From: Streptomyces sp. NBC_01306 | Lineage (GTDB): Bacteria > Actinomycetota > Actinomycetes > Streptomycetales > Streptomycetaceae | DNA: 64,000 nucleotides | Direction: 5' to 3' | Assembly (NCBI RefSeq): GCF_026340465.1 | Contig: NZ_JAPEPC010000001.1 | Span: forward strand, 5,647,001-5,711,000 | Shown: positions 16,865 through 24,872 of the stretch, piece after piece | Position numbering within the stretch: the first letter of the stretch is position 1 | Layout of the letters: each line of letters begins with the position of its first letter | Notes under the pieces: model-generated | What the model was told of the DNA's origin: nothing | The model's database searches: none | Seen by the model: the letters and a program-made list of their open reading frames with translations, nothing else | Made by a program: the position numbers and the translations under genes

Positions 16865-17674
16865 GTGAAAAAGCTCTCCGCACGACGACGCCACCCGTTG
16901 GCGGCGGTCGTCGTCCTACTCCTCGCGCTGGCGGCCACCGGGGGGCTGTACGCCGCGTTCGCTCCCGCGGGCAAGGCGCAGGCCGACGACACCTCCCAGT
17001 CCCTCGCCATCAGTGAGGGCAAGAAGCTGTTCTCCGTGGGCTGCGCAAGCTGCCACGGAATGGGCGGCCAGGGCTCGTCCGACGGCCCCAGCCTGGTCGG
17101 CGTCGGCTCAGCCGCCGTGGACTTCCAGGTCGGCACCGGCCGTATGCCTGCCCAGCAGCCCGGCGCCCAGGTGCCGAAGAAGAAGGTCATCTACTCGCAG
17201 GGCCAGATCGACCAGCTGGCCGCGTACGTGGCCTCGCTCGGCGCCGGACCCATCGCGCCGACCTCGAAGCAGTACAGCGACCAGGGCGCCGACACCGCAG
17301 CCGGTGGCGACCTCTTCCGCACCAACTGCGCCCAGTGCCACAACTTCACGGGTGAGGGCGGTGCACTGACGCACGGCAAGTTCGCCCCGAGCCTTGAGGG
17401 CGCGAGCCCGAAGCACATCTACGAGGCCATGCAGACCGGCCCGCAGTCCATGCCGAACTTCCCCGACACCACGATGCCGGAGAAGCAGAAGCAGAACATC
17501 ATCGCGTACATCAAGACCGTCAACGGCGACAACTCCGCCAGCGAGGGCGGCCTCAAGCTGGGCGGCCTCGGTCCGGTCAGTGAGGGTCTGTTCGGCTGGA
17601 TCTTCGGACTTGGTGCGCTGATCGCAGTTGCCATCTGGGTCGCGGCCCACACCGCTAAGGCCAAGAAGTCATGA
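16865..17674 (+). CDS. qcrC: Cytochrome bc1 complex diheme cytochrome c subunit
   Basis: 269 residues from GTG 16865. An N-terminal signal-anchor (about 10-32) is followed by two class I c-heme domains with CASCH (about 60-64) and CAQCH (about 156-160), then a C-terminal TM helix (about 238-262). This diheme subunit replaces soluble cytochrome c by wiring the Rieske centre to the CuA of the oxidase. It starts 65 bp after ctaE, and its stop overlaps qcrA (ATGA). Confidence 0.97.
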   Translation: MKKLSARRRHPLAAVVVLLLALAATGGLYAAFAPAGKAQADDTSQSLAISEGKKLFSVGCASCHGMGGQGSSDGPSLVGVGSAAVDFQVGTGRMPAQQPGAQVPKKKVIYSQGQIDQLAAYVASLGAGPIAPTSKQYSDQGADTAAGGDLFRTNCAQCHNFTGEGGALTHGKFAPSLEGASPKHIYEAMQTGPQSMPNFPDTTMPEKQKQNIIAYIKTVNGDNSASEGGLKLGGLGPVSEGLFGWIFGLGALIAVAIWVAAHTAKAKKS

Positions 17675-18723
17675 GTAGCCAAGAGAATTCCGAAGAGAAC
17701 CTGCCGAGTGAGCAGGACCCCGCGCACGGCGCGGTGGAGCCCGCGGACGACCCGTTCGCGGACCCGGGACTGCCGGCCCACAAGCCGCGTATCCAGGACA
17801 TCGACGAGCGGGCCGCCAAGCGCTCCGAGCGCGTGGTCGCCTTCCTGTTCACGCTCTCGATGCTGGCGACGATCGGGTTCATCGCGTCCTACGTGATCTT
17901 CCCCGTCGACAAGATCATCTTCGTCTTCCCGTTCGGGCACGTGAGCGCGCTCAACTTCTCCCTGGGTCTGACCCTGGGTGTGGCGCTCTTCACGATCGGC
18001 GCCGGCGCGGTCCACTGGGCCCGCACGCTGATGTCGGACGTCGAGATGCCGGCCGAGCGTCACCCGATCGAGGCCCCGGCCGAGGTCAAGGCGCAGGTCC
18101 TGGCCGACTTCGCGGCAGGTGCCGCCGAGTCCGGCTTCGGCCGCCGCAAGCTGATCCGCACCACGATGTTCGGCGCGATGGCCATGGTGCCGCTCGCCGG
18201 TGTGATGCTGCTGCGCGACCTCGGTCCGCTGCCGGAGAAGAAGCTCCGCAAGACGCTGTGGGCGCGCGGCAAGGTGCTCATCAACATGAACACCAACCAG
18301 CCGCTGCGTCCCGAGGACGTGTCCGTCGGTTCGCTGACCTTCGCCATGCCGCAGGGCCTTCAGGAGTCCGACGAGGACTTCCAGACGCAGATCGCCAAGG
18401 CTGCCCTGATGATCGTCCGTATCCAGCCGGAGAACATCAAGGACAAGAAGGAACGCGAGTGGGCCCACGACGGCATCGTCGCGTTCTCGAAGATCTGCAC
18501 CCACGTCGGCTGCCCGATCAGCCTGTACGAGCAGCAGACGCACCACGTGCTCTGCCCGTGCCACCAGTCCACCTTCGACCTGTCCGACGGCGCCCGCGTC
18601 ATCTTCGGCCCGGCCGGCCACCCGCTTCCGCAGCTGCGGATCGGTGTGAACGGCGAGGGTAATCTCGAAGCGCTCGGCGACTTCGCAGAGCCCGTCGGTC
18701 CTGCCTTCTGGGAGCGCGGATGA
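17671..18723 (+). CDS. qcrA: Cytochrome bc1 complex Rieske iron-sulfur subunit
   Basis: 350 residues. A Glu/Pro-rich cytoplasmic start (1-50) is followed by three predicted membrane helices (about 52-75, 88-112 and 165-190), an actinobacterial trait, and a C-terminal Rieske domain. Cluster ligands are CTHVGC (about 276-281) and CPCHQS (about 297-302). It oxidises menaquinol at the Qo site. ATGA overlaps on both sides couple it to qcrC and qcrB. Confidence 0.97.
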   Translation: MSSQENSEENLPSEQDPAHGAVEPADDPFADPGLPAHKPRIQDIDERAAKRSERVVAFLFTLSMLATIGFIASYVIFPVDKIIFVFPFGHVSALNFSLGLTLGVALFTIGAGAVHWARTLMSDVEMPAERHPIEAPAEVKAQVLADFAAGAAESGFGRRKLIRTTMFGAMAMVPLAGVMLLRDLGPLPEKKLRKTLWARGKVLINMNTNQPLRPEDVSVGSLTFAMPQGLQESDEDFQTQIAKAALMIVRIQPENIKDKKEREWAHDGIVAFSKICTHVGCPISLYEQQTHHVLCPCHQSTFDLSDGARVIFGPAGHPLPQLRIGVNGEGNLEALGDFAEPVGPAFWERG

Positions 18724-20345
18724 GCACCGTGACGGATACACAGCGCAAGGCGCCCGCCGGCGAGCGGGTGGCCGACTGGGCCGATGGCCGTCTGGGCATC
18801 TACGGCCTGGCCAAGACCAACATGCGCAAGATCTTCCCGGACCACTGGTCCTTCATGCTCGGGGAGATCTGCCTCTACACCTTCATCATCATCATCCTCA
18901 CGGGTGTCTATCTGACGCTGTTCTTCCACCCGAGCATGAACGAGGTCGTCTACGACGGCCCGTACGTGCCGCTCCAGGGCATCCACATGTCCGAGGCGTA
19001 CGCCTCGACGGTGAACATCAGCCTGGAGGTCCGCGGCGGTCTGCTCATCCGGCAGATCCACCACTGGGCCGCGCTGGTCTTCCTGGCCGGCATGCTGGTG
19101 CACATGATGCGCGTGTTCTTCACGGGCGCCTTCCGCAAGCCGCGCGAGATCAACTGGCTCTTCGGCTTCCTGCTGCTGGTGCTCGGGATGTTCACCGGCT
19201 TCACCGGCTACTCCCTCCCGGACGACCTGCTCTCCGGTACGGGTGTGCGGTTCATGGAGGGCGTCATGCTCTCCATCCCGATCGTCGGCTCGTACCTGTC
19301 GATGTTCCTGTACGGCGGTGAGTTCCCCGGCGGCGACTTCGTCTCCCGGTTCTACTCGGTCCACGTGCTACTGCTGCCGGGCATCATGCTCGGCCTGCTG
19401 GTCGGCCACCTGATCCTGGTCTTCTACCACAAGCACACGCAGTTCGCGGGTCCCGGCAAGACGAACAAGAACGTCGTCGGTATGCCCCTGCTGCCGGTCT
19501 ACATGGCCAAGGCCGGAGGCTTCTTCTTCCTGGTCTTCGGTGTCATCGCCGCCATGGCCGCGATCGCCTCGATCAACCCGATCTGGGAGATCGGCCCGTA
19601 CCGTCCGGATCAGGTGTCGACCGGCGCCCAGCCCGACTGGTACATGGGCTTCTCCGAGGGGCTCGTCCGCATCATGCCGGGCTGGGAGATCAACGCCTGG
19701 GGTCACACACTCGTCCTGGGTGTGTTCATCCCGATCGTGGTCTTCCCGCTGGTCCTGGTCGGTATCGGCGTCTATCCGTTCATCGAGTCCTGGATCACCG
19801 GGGACAAGCGCGAGCACCACATCCTGGACCGCCCGCGCAACGCCCCCACGCGTACGGGTCTCGGCGTCGCCTGGATCACGCTCTATCTGATCCTGCTCGT
19901 CGGCGGCGGCAACGACCTCTGGGCCACGCACTTCGATCTGTCGATCAACGCGATCACCTGGTTCGTCCGGATCGGGATGTTCGTCGGACCGGTCATCGCG
20001 TTCATCGTCGCCAAGCGCTGGTGCCTGGGTCTGCAGCGCCGTGACCGGGAGAAGGTGCTGCACGGACGCGAGTCCGGTGTCATCAAGCGCCTGCCGCACG
20101 GTGAGTTCATCGAGGTGCACGAGCCGCTCAAGCCCCAGCAGCTGCACACCCTGACCGCGCACGAGCAGTACCAGCCGCTCGAAATCGGCCCCGAGGTCGA
20201 CGAGAACGGTGTCGCGCGCAAGGTGTCCCGTCTGACCCGGGTCCGCGCCAAGCTGAGCAAGGGCTACTACGGCGAGCACAACCAGATCGAGAAGCCCACT
20301 GCCGAGGAGTACAAGGAGATCACCAGCGGCCACGGTCACCACTGA
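18720..20345 (+). CDS. qcrB: Cytochrome bc1 complex cytochrome b subunit
   Basis: 541 residues. Eight to nine membrane helices (about 40-420) carry the heme-b histidines (IHHWAALVF and VGHLILVFYHKH) and a PDW-type Qo motif (AQPDWYMG). A long cytoplasmic C-terminal tail (about 430-541) is typical of the actinobacterial form. Its ATG overlaps the qcrA stop. It catalyses menaquinol oxidation and reduction in the bcc-aa3 supercomplex. Last gene of the operon. Confidence 0.97.
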   Translation: MSTVTDTQRKAPAGERVADWADGRLGIYGLAKTNMRKIFPDHWSFMLGEICLYTFIIIILTGVYLTLFFHPSMNEVVYDGPYVPLQGIHMSEAYASTVNISLEVRGGLLIRQIHHWAALVFLAGMLVHMMRVFFTGAFRKPREINWLFGFLLLVLGMFTGFTGYSLPDDLLSGTGVRFMEGVMLSIPIVGSYLSMFLYGGEFPGGDFVSRFYSVHVLLLPGIMLGLLVGHLILVFYHKHTQFAGPGKTNKNVVGMPLLPVYMAKAGGFFFLVFGVIAAMAAIASINPIWEIGPYRPDQVSTGAQPDWYMGFSEGLVRIMPGWEINAWGHTLVLGVFIPIVVFPLVLVGIGVYPFIESWITGDKREHHILDRPRNAPTRTGLGVAWITLYLILLVGGGNDLWATHFDLSINAITWFVRIGMFVGPVIAFIVAKRWCLGLQRRDREKVLHGRESGVIKRLPHGEFIEVHEPLKPQQLHTLTAHEQYQPLEIGPEVDENGVARKVSRLTRVRAKLSKGYYGEHNQIEKPTAEEYKEITSGHGHH

Positions 20346-20377
20346 TCACCTGACCGACTGAAAAGTCGCCACAGCAG

Positions 20378-20406
20378 GAGCCCCGTCCATTCGCTGGACG
20401 GGGCTC
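20378..20406 (+). terminator. Terminator after qcrB
   Basis: GAGCCCCGTCCA and its complement form a 12-bp stem with a 5-nt loop, followed by a short T-containing stretch, 32 bp after the qcrB stop. Confidence 0.85.
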
Positions 20407-20475
20407 TTCGCTGTCACCCGGAGCTGGATAAGCTTGGCCGCATCCCTATTCGACGGTGGACCCCAGGAGTGGACC

Positions 20476-21540
20476 ATGAGCGTTGTGACCCCGGTCGGCG
20501 GCGACAGCGTGGCGGCACACTCCTGGCCGGGCGTGCTCGACTCGCTGCTCCGCGGCATCGACCAGAGTGCGGACGCCACCGCCTGGGCGATGGACCGCAT
20601 CATGAGCGGCGAGGCGACGGACGCGCAGATCGCCGGGTTCGCGGTCGCCCTGCGTGCCAAGGGCGAGACGGTCGCGGAGATCAGCGGTCTCGTCCGGGCG
20701 ATGTACGCGCACGCCAGGCTGATCGACGTGCCCGGCCCGAGCGTGGACATCGTCGGCACCGGCGGCGACGGCGCCAACACCGTGAACATCTCGACCATGT
20801 CCTCCATCGTCGTGGCGGGCACCGGCGCCAAGGTCGTCAAGCACGGCAACCGCGCGGCGTCGTCCCAGAGCGGGGCGTCCGACGTCCTGGAGAAGCTGGG
20901 CGTCAATCTCCAGCTGACCCCGGAGCGGGTCGTGGAGGTGGCCGCCGACGCGGGCATCACCTACTGCTTCGCGGTCAAGTTCCACCCCGCACTGCGCTAT
21001 GTGGCCGCCGCCCGGAAGGAGTTGGGGATCCGCACCACCTTCAACTTCCTGGGTCCGCTCACCAACCCGGCGAAGGTCCGGGCACAGGCGACCGGTGTCT
21101 CCGACGCGCGGGTGGCGCCCATCATCGCGGGGGTGCTGGCCGAGCGCGGTTCGTCCGCTCTCGTGTTCCGCGGCGACGACGGGCTGGACGAGCTGACCAC
21201 CACCGCCACATCCAGGGTCTGGACGGTGGCGGACGGCACGGTGCACGAGGAATCCTTCGACCCGCGCGACGTGGGCATCGGACTGGTCCCCGTGGAGGCG
21301 CTGCGCGGCGGCGACTCGTCGTACAACGCTGATGTGGCCCGCAGGCTGCTGTCCGGTGAAGCCGGTCCGGTACGGGACGCGGTCCTGCTGAACTCGGCGG
21401 CTGCGCTGGTCGCGCTGGACCCGGGCAGCGGATCCCTCAACGAGCGGATCGCGGCGGGTATCGCGCGGGCCGCCGATTCCATCGACTCCGGGTCGGCGGC
21501 CCGCGCGCTGGAGCGCTGGGTGGCCGCCAGCAACGCCTGA
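20476..21540 (+). CDS. trpD: Anthranilate phosphoribosyltransferase
   Basis: 354 residues from ATG 20476, with CAGGAG 9 nt upstream. It transfers the phosphoribosyl group of PRPP to anthranilate in tryptophan synthesis. The glycine-rich PRPP motif GTGGDGANTVNIST, the KHGNRAASSQSGASDVLE segment and FLGPLTNP are intact. It is monocistronic, as in mycobacteria where trpD (Rv2192c) also follows the ctaE-qcrCAB genes; trpEG lies 24 kb away in this window with its own attenuator. Confidence 0.96.
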   Translation: MSVVTPVGGDSVAAHSWPGVLDSLLRGIDQSADATAWAMDRIMSGEATDAQIAGFAVALRAKGETVAEISGLVRAMYAHARLIDVPGPSVDIVGTGGDGANTVNISTMSSIVVAGTGAKVVKHGNRAASSQSGASDVLEKLGVNLQLTPERVVEVAADAGITYCFAVKFHPALRYVAAARKELGIRTTFNFLGPLTNPAKVRAQATGVSDARVAPIIAGVLAERGSSALVFRGDDGLDELTTTATSRVWTVADGTVHEESFDPRDVGIGLVPVEALRGGDSSYNADVARRLLSGEAGPVRDAVLLNSAAALVALDPGSGSLNERIAAGIARAADSIDSGSAARALERWVAASNA

Positions 21541-21661
21541 GCCCCTGTCCCTCTCACGACACCCCACCGCACAGCACACCCAGGGCGCAGTCGCGCAGCT
21601 CCGGCCGGCCATCGGTCTCATGCTGTGGACTGCGCCTTGGCACGTCCGGATACGTATGGCA

Positions 21662-21806
21662 GGATCCTCTGCAGGTCATGAGTGACAGCGACTACGGCCC
21701 CAGCCCGCTGTCCGGCAACCCTCCGTCCGTGGCGGGGTGCCCTGGGTGAAGACCAGGCCGTGGGCAGCGAAGTCCTCGGCAAGCGCGGATCCCTCGACAG
21801 GGATCC
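21662..21806 (+). ncRNA. SAM-IV riboswitch
   Basis: The leader before the class V aminotransferase has the actinobacterial SAM-IV pattern: GGTCATGAG at 21674, P2 formed by GACAGCG (21684-21690) with CGCTGTC (21706-21712), the SAM-binding core GGCAACCCTCC and GGGTGCC, the motif GGGTGAAGACCAGG, and the 3' pseudoknot-side segment GGCAAGCGCGGATCC ending near 21792. Immediately after, GGATCCCT-CGAC-AGGGATCC (21787-21806) can form a perfect 8-bp hairpin that competes for the 3' side of P1, a likely expression platform. SAM binding should lower expression of the downstream gene. The remaining 21541-21661 and 21807-21939 stretches hold no gene I can support. Confidence 0.88.
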
Positions 21807-21939
21807 TGGTCGTCGAGGGAGATCTTCCGTGGTTCAGCGAATGCGATAGGGCAGTAGCCCCCTTCTCCGCACCCCTTTCCTTGCACTGCCGCGTGTGGCA
21901 CGCGCAGTGAATTCGCCTGCCCTTTTCCGGGAGTTCGTC

Positions 21940-23316
21940 ATGTCTGTTCCCAGTGCTGCCGTCAACGCGTCGGTTTGTAAGGATTCCTCCGAGAATCTCC
22001 CCGTCCTCGGGAGGGACGTCCTGGTCCCGCTCGTCACCGGAGGCGAGGTCACCTACGCGGCACTGGACTACGCGGCGAGCGCCCCGGCCCTCCAGCGCGT
22101 CTGGGACGACGTGGCGGCGTACGCCCCGTACTACGGCAGCGTGCACCGCGGCGCCGGGTACCTCTCGCAGCTCTCCACCGACCTCTTCGAGAACAGCCGG
22201 ACGACTGTCGCCGAGTTCCTCGGCTGCCGTCCGGACGACCAGGTCGTCTTCACCCGTTCGACCACGGACTCGCTCAATCTGCTGGCCTCGGCGGTCCCCG
22301 AGGGCTGCGAGGTCTTCGTCTTCGAGACCGAGCACCACGCCTCGCTGCTGCCCTGGCGTGACGCCGCCGTGACCTACCTCAACGCCCCGCGCACCCCGCA
22401 GCAGGCAGTCGAGACCCTGGAGCGCGCGCTGGCGGACCGTAAGACGCCGGAGGCACCCGCCCTCGTCTGTGTCACGGGCGCTTCCAACGTCACCGGTGAG
22501 CTGTGGCCGGTCAAGGAGCTGGCGGTCGCCGCCCACGCCCACGGGGCGCGCATCGTGCTGGACGCGGCGCAGCTCGCACCGCACCACCCCGTGGACATCA
22601 CGGAGCTGGACGTCGACTGGGTCGCCTTCTCCGGCCACAAGCTGTACGCGCCGTTCGGCTCCGGGGTCCTCGCGGGCCGCTCCGACTGGCTGCTCGCCGC
22701 CGAGCCGTACCTCGCGGGCGGCGGCGCCTCCCGCAGCGTGGCCCGGCGCGCCGACGGCGGTGTCGACGTCGAGTGGCACACCACCGCCGCCCGCCACGAG
22801 GCCGGATCGCCCAACGTCATCGGGGTCCACTCCATCGCGTCCGCCTGCCGGGCGCTCACCGACGCGGGCTTCGACTCCCTGGTCGAGCGCGAGCAGATGC
22901 TGGTCGGCAAGGTCCTCGACGGGCTCGGCGAGGTGGACGCGGTCCAGGTCCTCTCGCTCTTCGGCGACGATGCCCCGCGGGTCGGGGTCATCTCGTTCGT
23001 GGTGGACGGCTGGAACAGCTCGCACTTCGCGGCGGCGCTCTCCGCCGAGTACGGCATCGGGGTGCGCGATGGTCTGTTCTGCGCCCACCCGCTCGTACGC
23101 ACCCTGCTCGGCAGCGACCCGCAGGACCAGGGCGAGTGCGGTGCTCCGGAGGGTGAGCCGGGCGAGCGTTCGCTCAACGCCGTCCGGGTGAGCTTCGGCG
23201 CCGGTACGCCGGACGAGCACGTGGAGCGCTTCGTGGGCGCGGTGAAGGAACTGGTGCGCGACGGTGCCCGCTGGAACTACCGCACCGAGGACGGCCGCTG
23301 CGTGCCGGCTGTCTGA
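21940..23316 (+). CDS. Class V PLP-dependent aminotransferase / desulfurase-like enzyme
   Basis: 458 residues from ATG 21940 (GGGAG upstream). The fold-type I core has the PLP lysine in FSGHKLYAPFGSG and the aspartate in VLDAAQLAPHH. It resembles cysteine-desulfurase and isopenicillin-N-epimerase relatives. No SSGSAC-like loop is present; the nearest C-terminal cysteine is in GLFCAHPL, so desulfurase activity is uncertain. The SAM-IV riboswitch in its leader ties it to methionine/cysteine metabolism. It may act on a sulfur amino acid; the exact reaction is unknown. Confidence 0.88.
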   Translation: MSVPSAAVNASVCKDSSENLPVLGRDVLVPLVTGGEVTYAALDYAASAPALQRVWDDVAAYAPYYGSVHRGAGYLSQLSTDLFENSRTTVAEFLGCRPDDQVVFTRSTTDSLNLLASAVPEGCEVFVFETEHHASLLPWRDAAVTYLNAPRTPQQAVETLERALADRKTPEAPALVCVTGASNVTGELWPVKELAVAAHAHGARIVLDAAQLAPHHPVDITELDVDWVAFSGHKLYAPFGSGVLAGRSDWLLAAEPYLAGGGASRSVARRADGGVDVEWHTTAARHEAGSPNVIGVHSIASACRALTDAGFDSLVEREQMLVGKVLDGLGEVDAVQVLSLFGDDAPRVGVISFVVDGWNSSHFAAALSAEYGIGVRDGLFCAHPLVRTLLGSDPQDQGECGAPEGEPGERSLNAVRVSFGAGTPDEHVERFVGAVKELVRDGARWNYRTEDGRCVPAV

Positions 23317-23330
23317 CCGCGGCGACGCGA

Positions 23331-23405
23331 ACGCGTGACGGCCGTCCGGCGCGGGGCGGGGCTTCTCAGGCCTCGTGGCCCTGCGGCAGGGCGGCCGTCA
23401 CGCGT
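23331..23405. terminator. Long-arm hairpin between convergent genes
   Basis: ACGCGTGACGGCCG (23331-23344) pairs perfectly with CGGCCGTCACGCGT (23392-23405), enclosing a GC-rich loop of 47 nt that can fold further. It lies between the convergent aminotransferase and RAM-domain genes and overlaps the last codons of the latter. Confidence 0.75.
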
Positions 23406-23679
23406 CCAGGCCGATGGCGAAAGCCGCTTCCAGGTCGTGCTGCGAGTAGGTACGGAACGCCACATGCGTGTCCGTAGCCTCCACCCCGGGGATCTTGCTG
23501 ATCCGGCCGGGGATGATGTCCGCCAGATCGTCGTGGCGAGCCACCCGGACCAGTGCGATCAGGTCGTACGTACCGGTGACGGAGTAGACCTCGCTGATGT
23601 TCTCCAGGGCGGCGAGCGATTCGGCGATCTCGGGGATCCGGTCCACGCTGGTCTTGATGAGCACGATCGCGGTGATCAC
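23398..23679 (-). CDS. Stand-alone Lrp/AsnC ligand-binding (RAM) domain protein
   Basis: 93 residues matching only the effector-binding half of Lrp/AsnC regulators (VYSVTGTYDLIALVRV, then GVEATDTHVAFRTYSQHD). No DNA-binding domain is present. Stand-alone RAM proteins form dimers or higher oligomers and may sense amino acids or modulate full-length Lrp proteins. The GTG start overlaps the rhomboid gene stop (GTGA), so the two are translationally coupled. Confidence 0.88.
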   Translation of the reverse strand: MITAIVLIKTSVDRIPEIAESLAALENISEVYSVTGTYDLIALVRVARHDDLADIIPGRISKIPGVEATDTHVAFRTYSQHDLEAAFAIGLDA

Positions 23680-24425
23680 GGCTTGCTTTCTCCCTCGGTG
23701 GCCGTCGCTGGGAGTTTCACTCTAGTCGTACGCCAGTACCGCACCGCCGCGTAGCCGAAGCCCAGCGAGAACCCCACCAGATGGGCCGTGTAGGCGACCC
23801 CGGGTCCGGTGCCGGTCTGCTGCCCGGCCGCCAGCCACTGCAGGACGAACCAGAAGACCAGCACGATCCAGGCGGGGAAGCGCAGCGGCAGGAACAGCAG
23901 GAAGGGGAAGATGCTCGTCACCCGGGCCCGGGGGAAGAGGCTCAGGAAGGCGCCGAGCACCGCCGAGATCGCACCCGACGCACCCACCAGGGTCTGGTCG
24001 GAGCCCGAGTGGGTGAGCGCGTACGCCGTCAGGGCGATATAGCCGCTCACCACATAGAAGACGGCGAAGTGCAGGCGCCCCATGCGCTCCTCGGCCATCG
24101 CGCCGAAGACGTACAGGAACAGCATGTTGCCCAGCAGATGCAGCCAGTTCGCGTGGATGAAGAGTGCGGTGAGCGGGGTGAGCAGGGCCCCCGCCGTACC
24201 GCTCATCAGTTCGGTGGGCACGACGCCCCAGTGTTCGAAGTACGCGCTCTGGGCGGCGAGGAGGTTGTCGCCGGTCCCGTAGGCCGGATCGAGCCCGGAG
24301 ACGGGGCTCATCAGGAAGACCAGGCAGCACACCCCGATCAGGCCGTACGTCACCACCGGCCCGCCGAGCGCGTCCGCGCGCCGCCCCGGCGCCTTCCGTC
24401 CGGGTGCATCCCGCCACTTGAACAT
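23676..24425 (-). CDS. Rhomboid-family intramembrane serine protease
   Basis: 249 residues from ATG 24425. Six membrane helices; the catalytic Ser is in LVGASGAISA (about residue 152) and the catalytic His in YTAHLVGFSLGF near the end. The HANWLHLLGNMLFLYVFG motif of loop 1/helix 2 is intact. It should cleave TM segments of membrane substrates, which are unknown here. Operon with the downstream RAM protein (4-bp overlap) and divergent from the zinc-ribbon gene. Confidence 0.93.
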   Translation of the reverse strand: MFKWRDAPGRKAPGRRADALGGPVVTYGLIGVCCLVFLMSPVSGLDPAYGTGDNLLAAQSAYFEHWGVVPTELMSGTAGALLTPLTALFIHANWLHLLGNMLFLYVFGAMAEERMGRLHFAVFYVVSGYIALTAYALTHSGSDQTLVGASGAISAVLGAFLSLFPRARVTSIFPFLLFLPLRFPAWIVLVFWFVLQWLAAGQQTGTGPGVAYTAHLVGFSLGFGYAAVRYWRTTRVKLPATATEGESKP

Positions 24426-24595
24426 TGACCGAGCATGGCCCAACCGGACGCAATCGGGCAGATCGCCTCGCCGGGCCCCGTACGGTCGGCAGGTCCGCCC
24501 CCGGGGTATGCCGTAGGCCGTAGGGTTGCGGGGAGTACATCCGCAGTTCGATGGCGCACCGCGACCGAGGCAGTACGAACGAAGAGGACGCACGT

Positions 24596-24838
24596 ATGAC
24601 GACGGTTCCCACGCCGACCGCCGACACCCGGTGGCGCTGCACACTCTGCGGCAATCTCACCCGGTTCGACGTGACGCGCTCGTCGAAAGTTGTCGAGTAC
24701 ATACATCTCGACCTGGCCGGTGAGCCCACAGTGGAGGAGCGCGAGGTGGTCAGTGAGACCATCGAGCAGGTGCGCTGCCGGTGGTGCAACGCGGTGGACC
24801 AGATCGAGCTGGTGGACAGGCCGGGCGGCGGCTCCTGA
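24596..24838 (+). CDS. Small zinc-ribbon protein
   Basis: 80 residues from ATG 24596, with AGAGGA about 8 nt upstream. Two CxxC pairs, CTLCGN (about 15-18) and CRWCN (about 62-65), are spaced as a zinc ribbon, with a Glu-rich middle (EPTVEEREVVSETIEQ). Probably a nucleic-acid or protein adaptor. It stands immediately before the NYN-domain gene (34-bp gap), so the two may be cotranscribed. Function unknown. Confidence 0.8.
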   Translation: MTTVPTPTADTRWRCTLCGNLTRFDVTRSSKVVEYIHLDLAGEPTVEEREVVSETIEQVRCRWCNAVDQIELVDRPGGGS

Positions 24839-24872
24839 GGGAGCCCCCCGAAGAGCGACAGTGGGGTGACGG

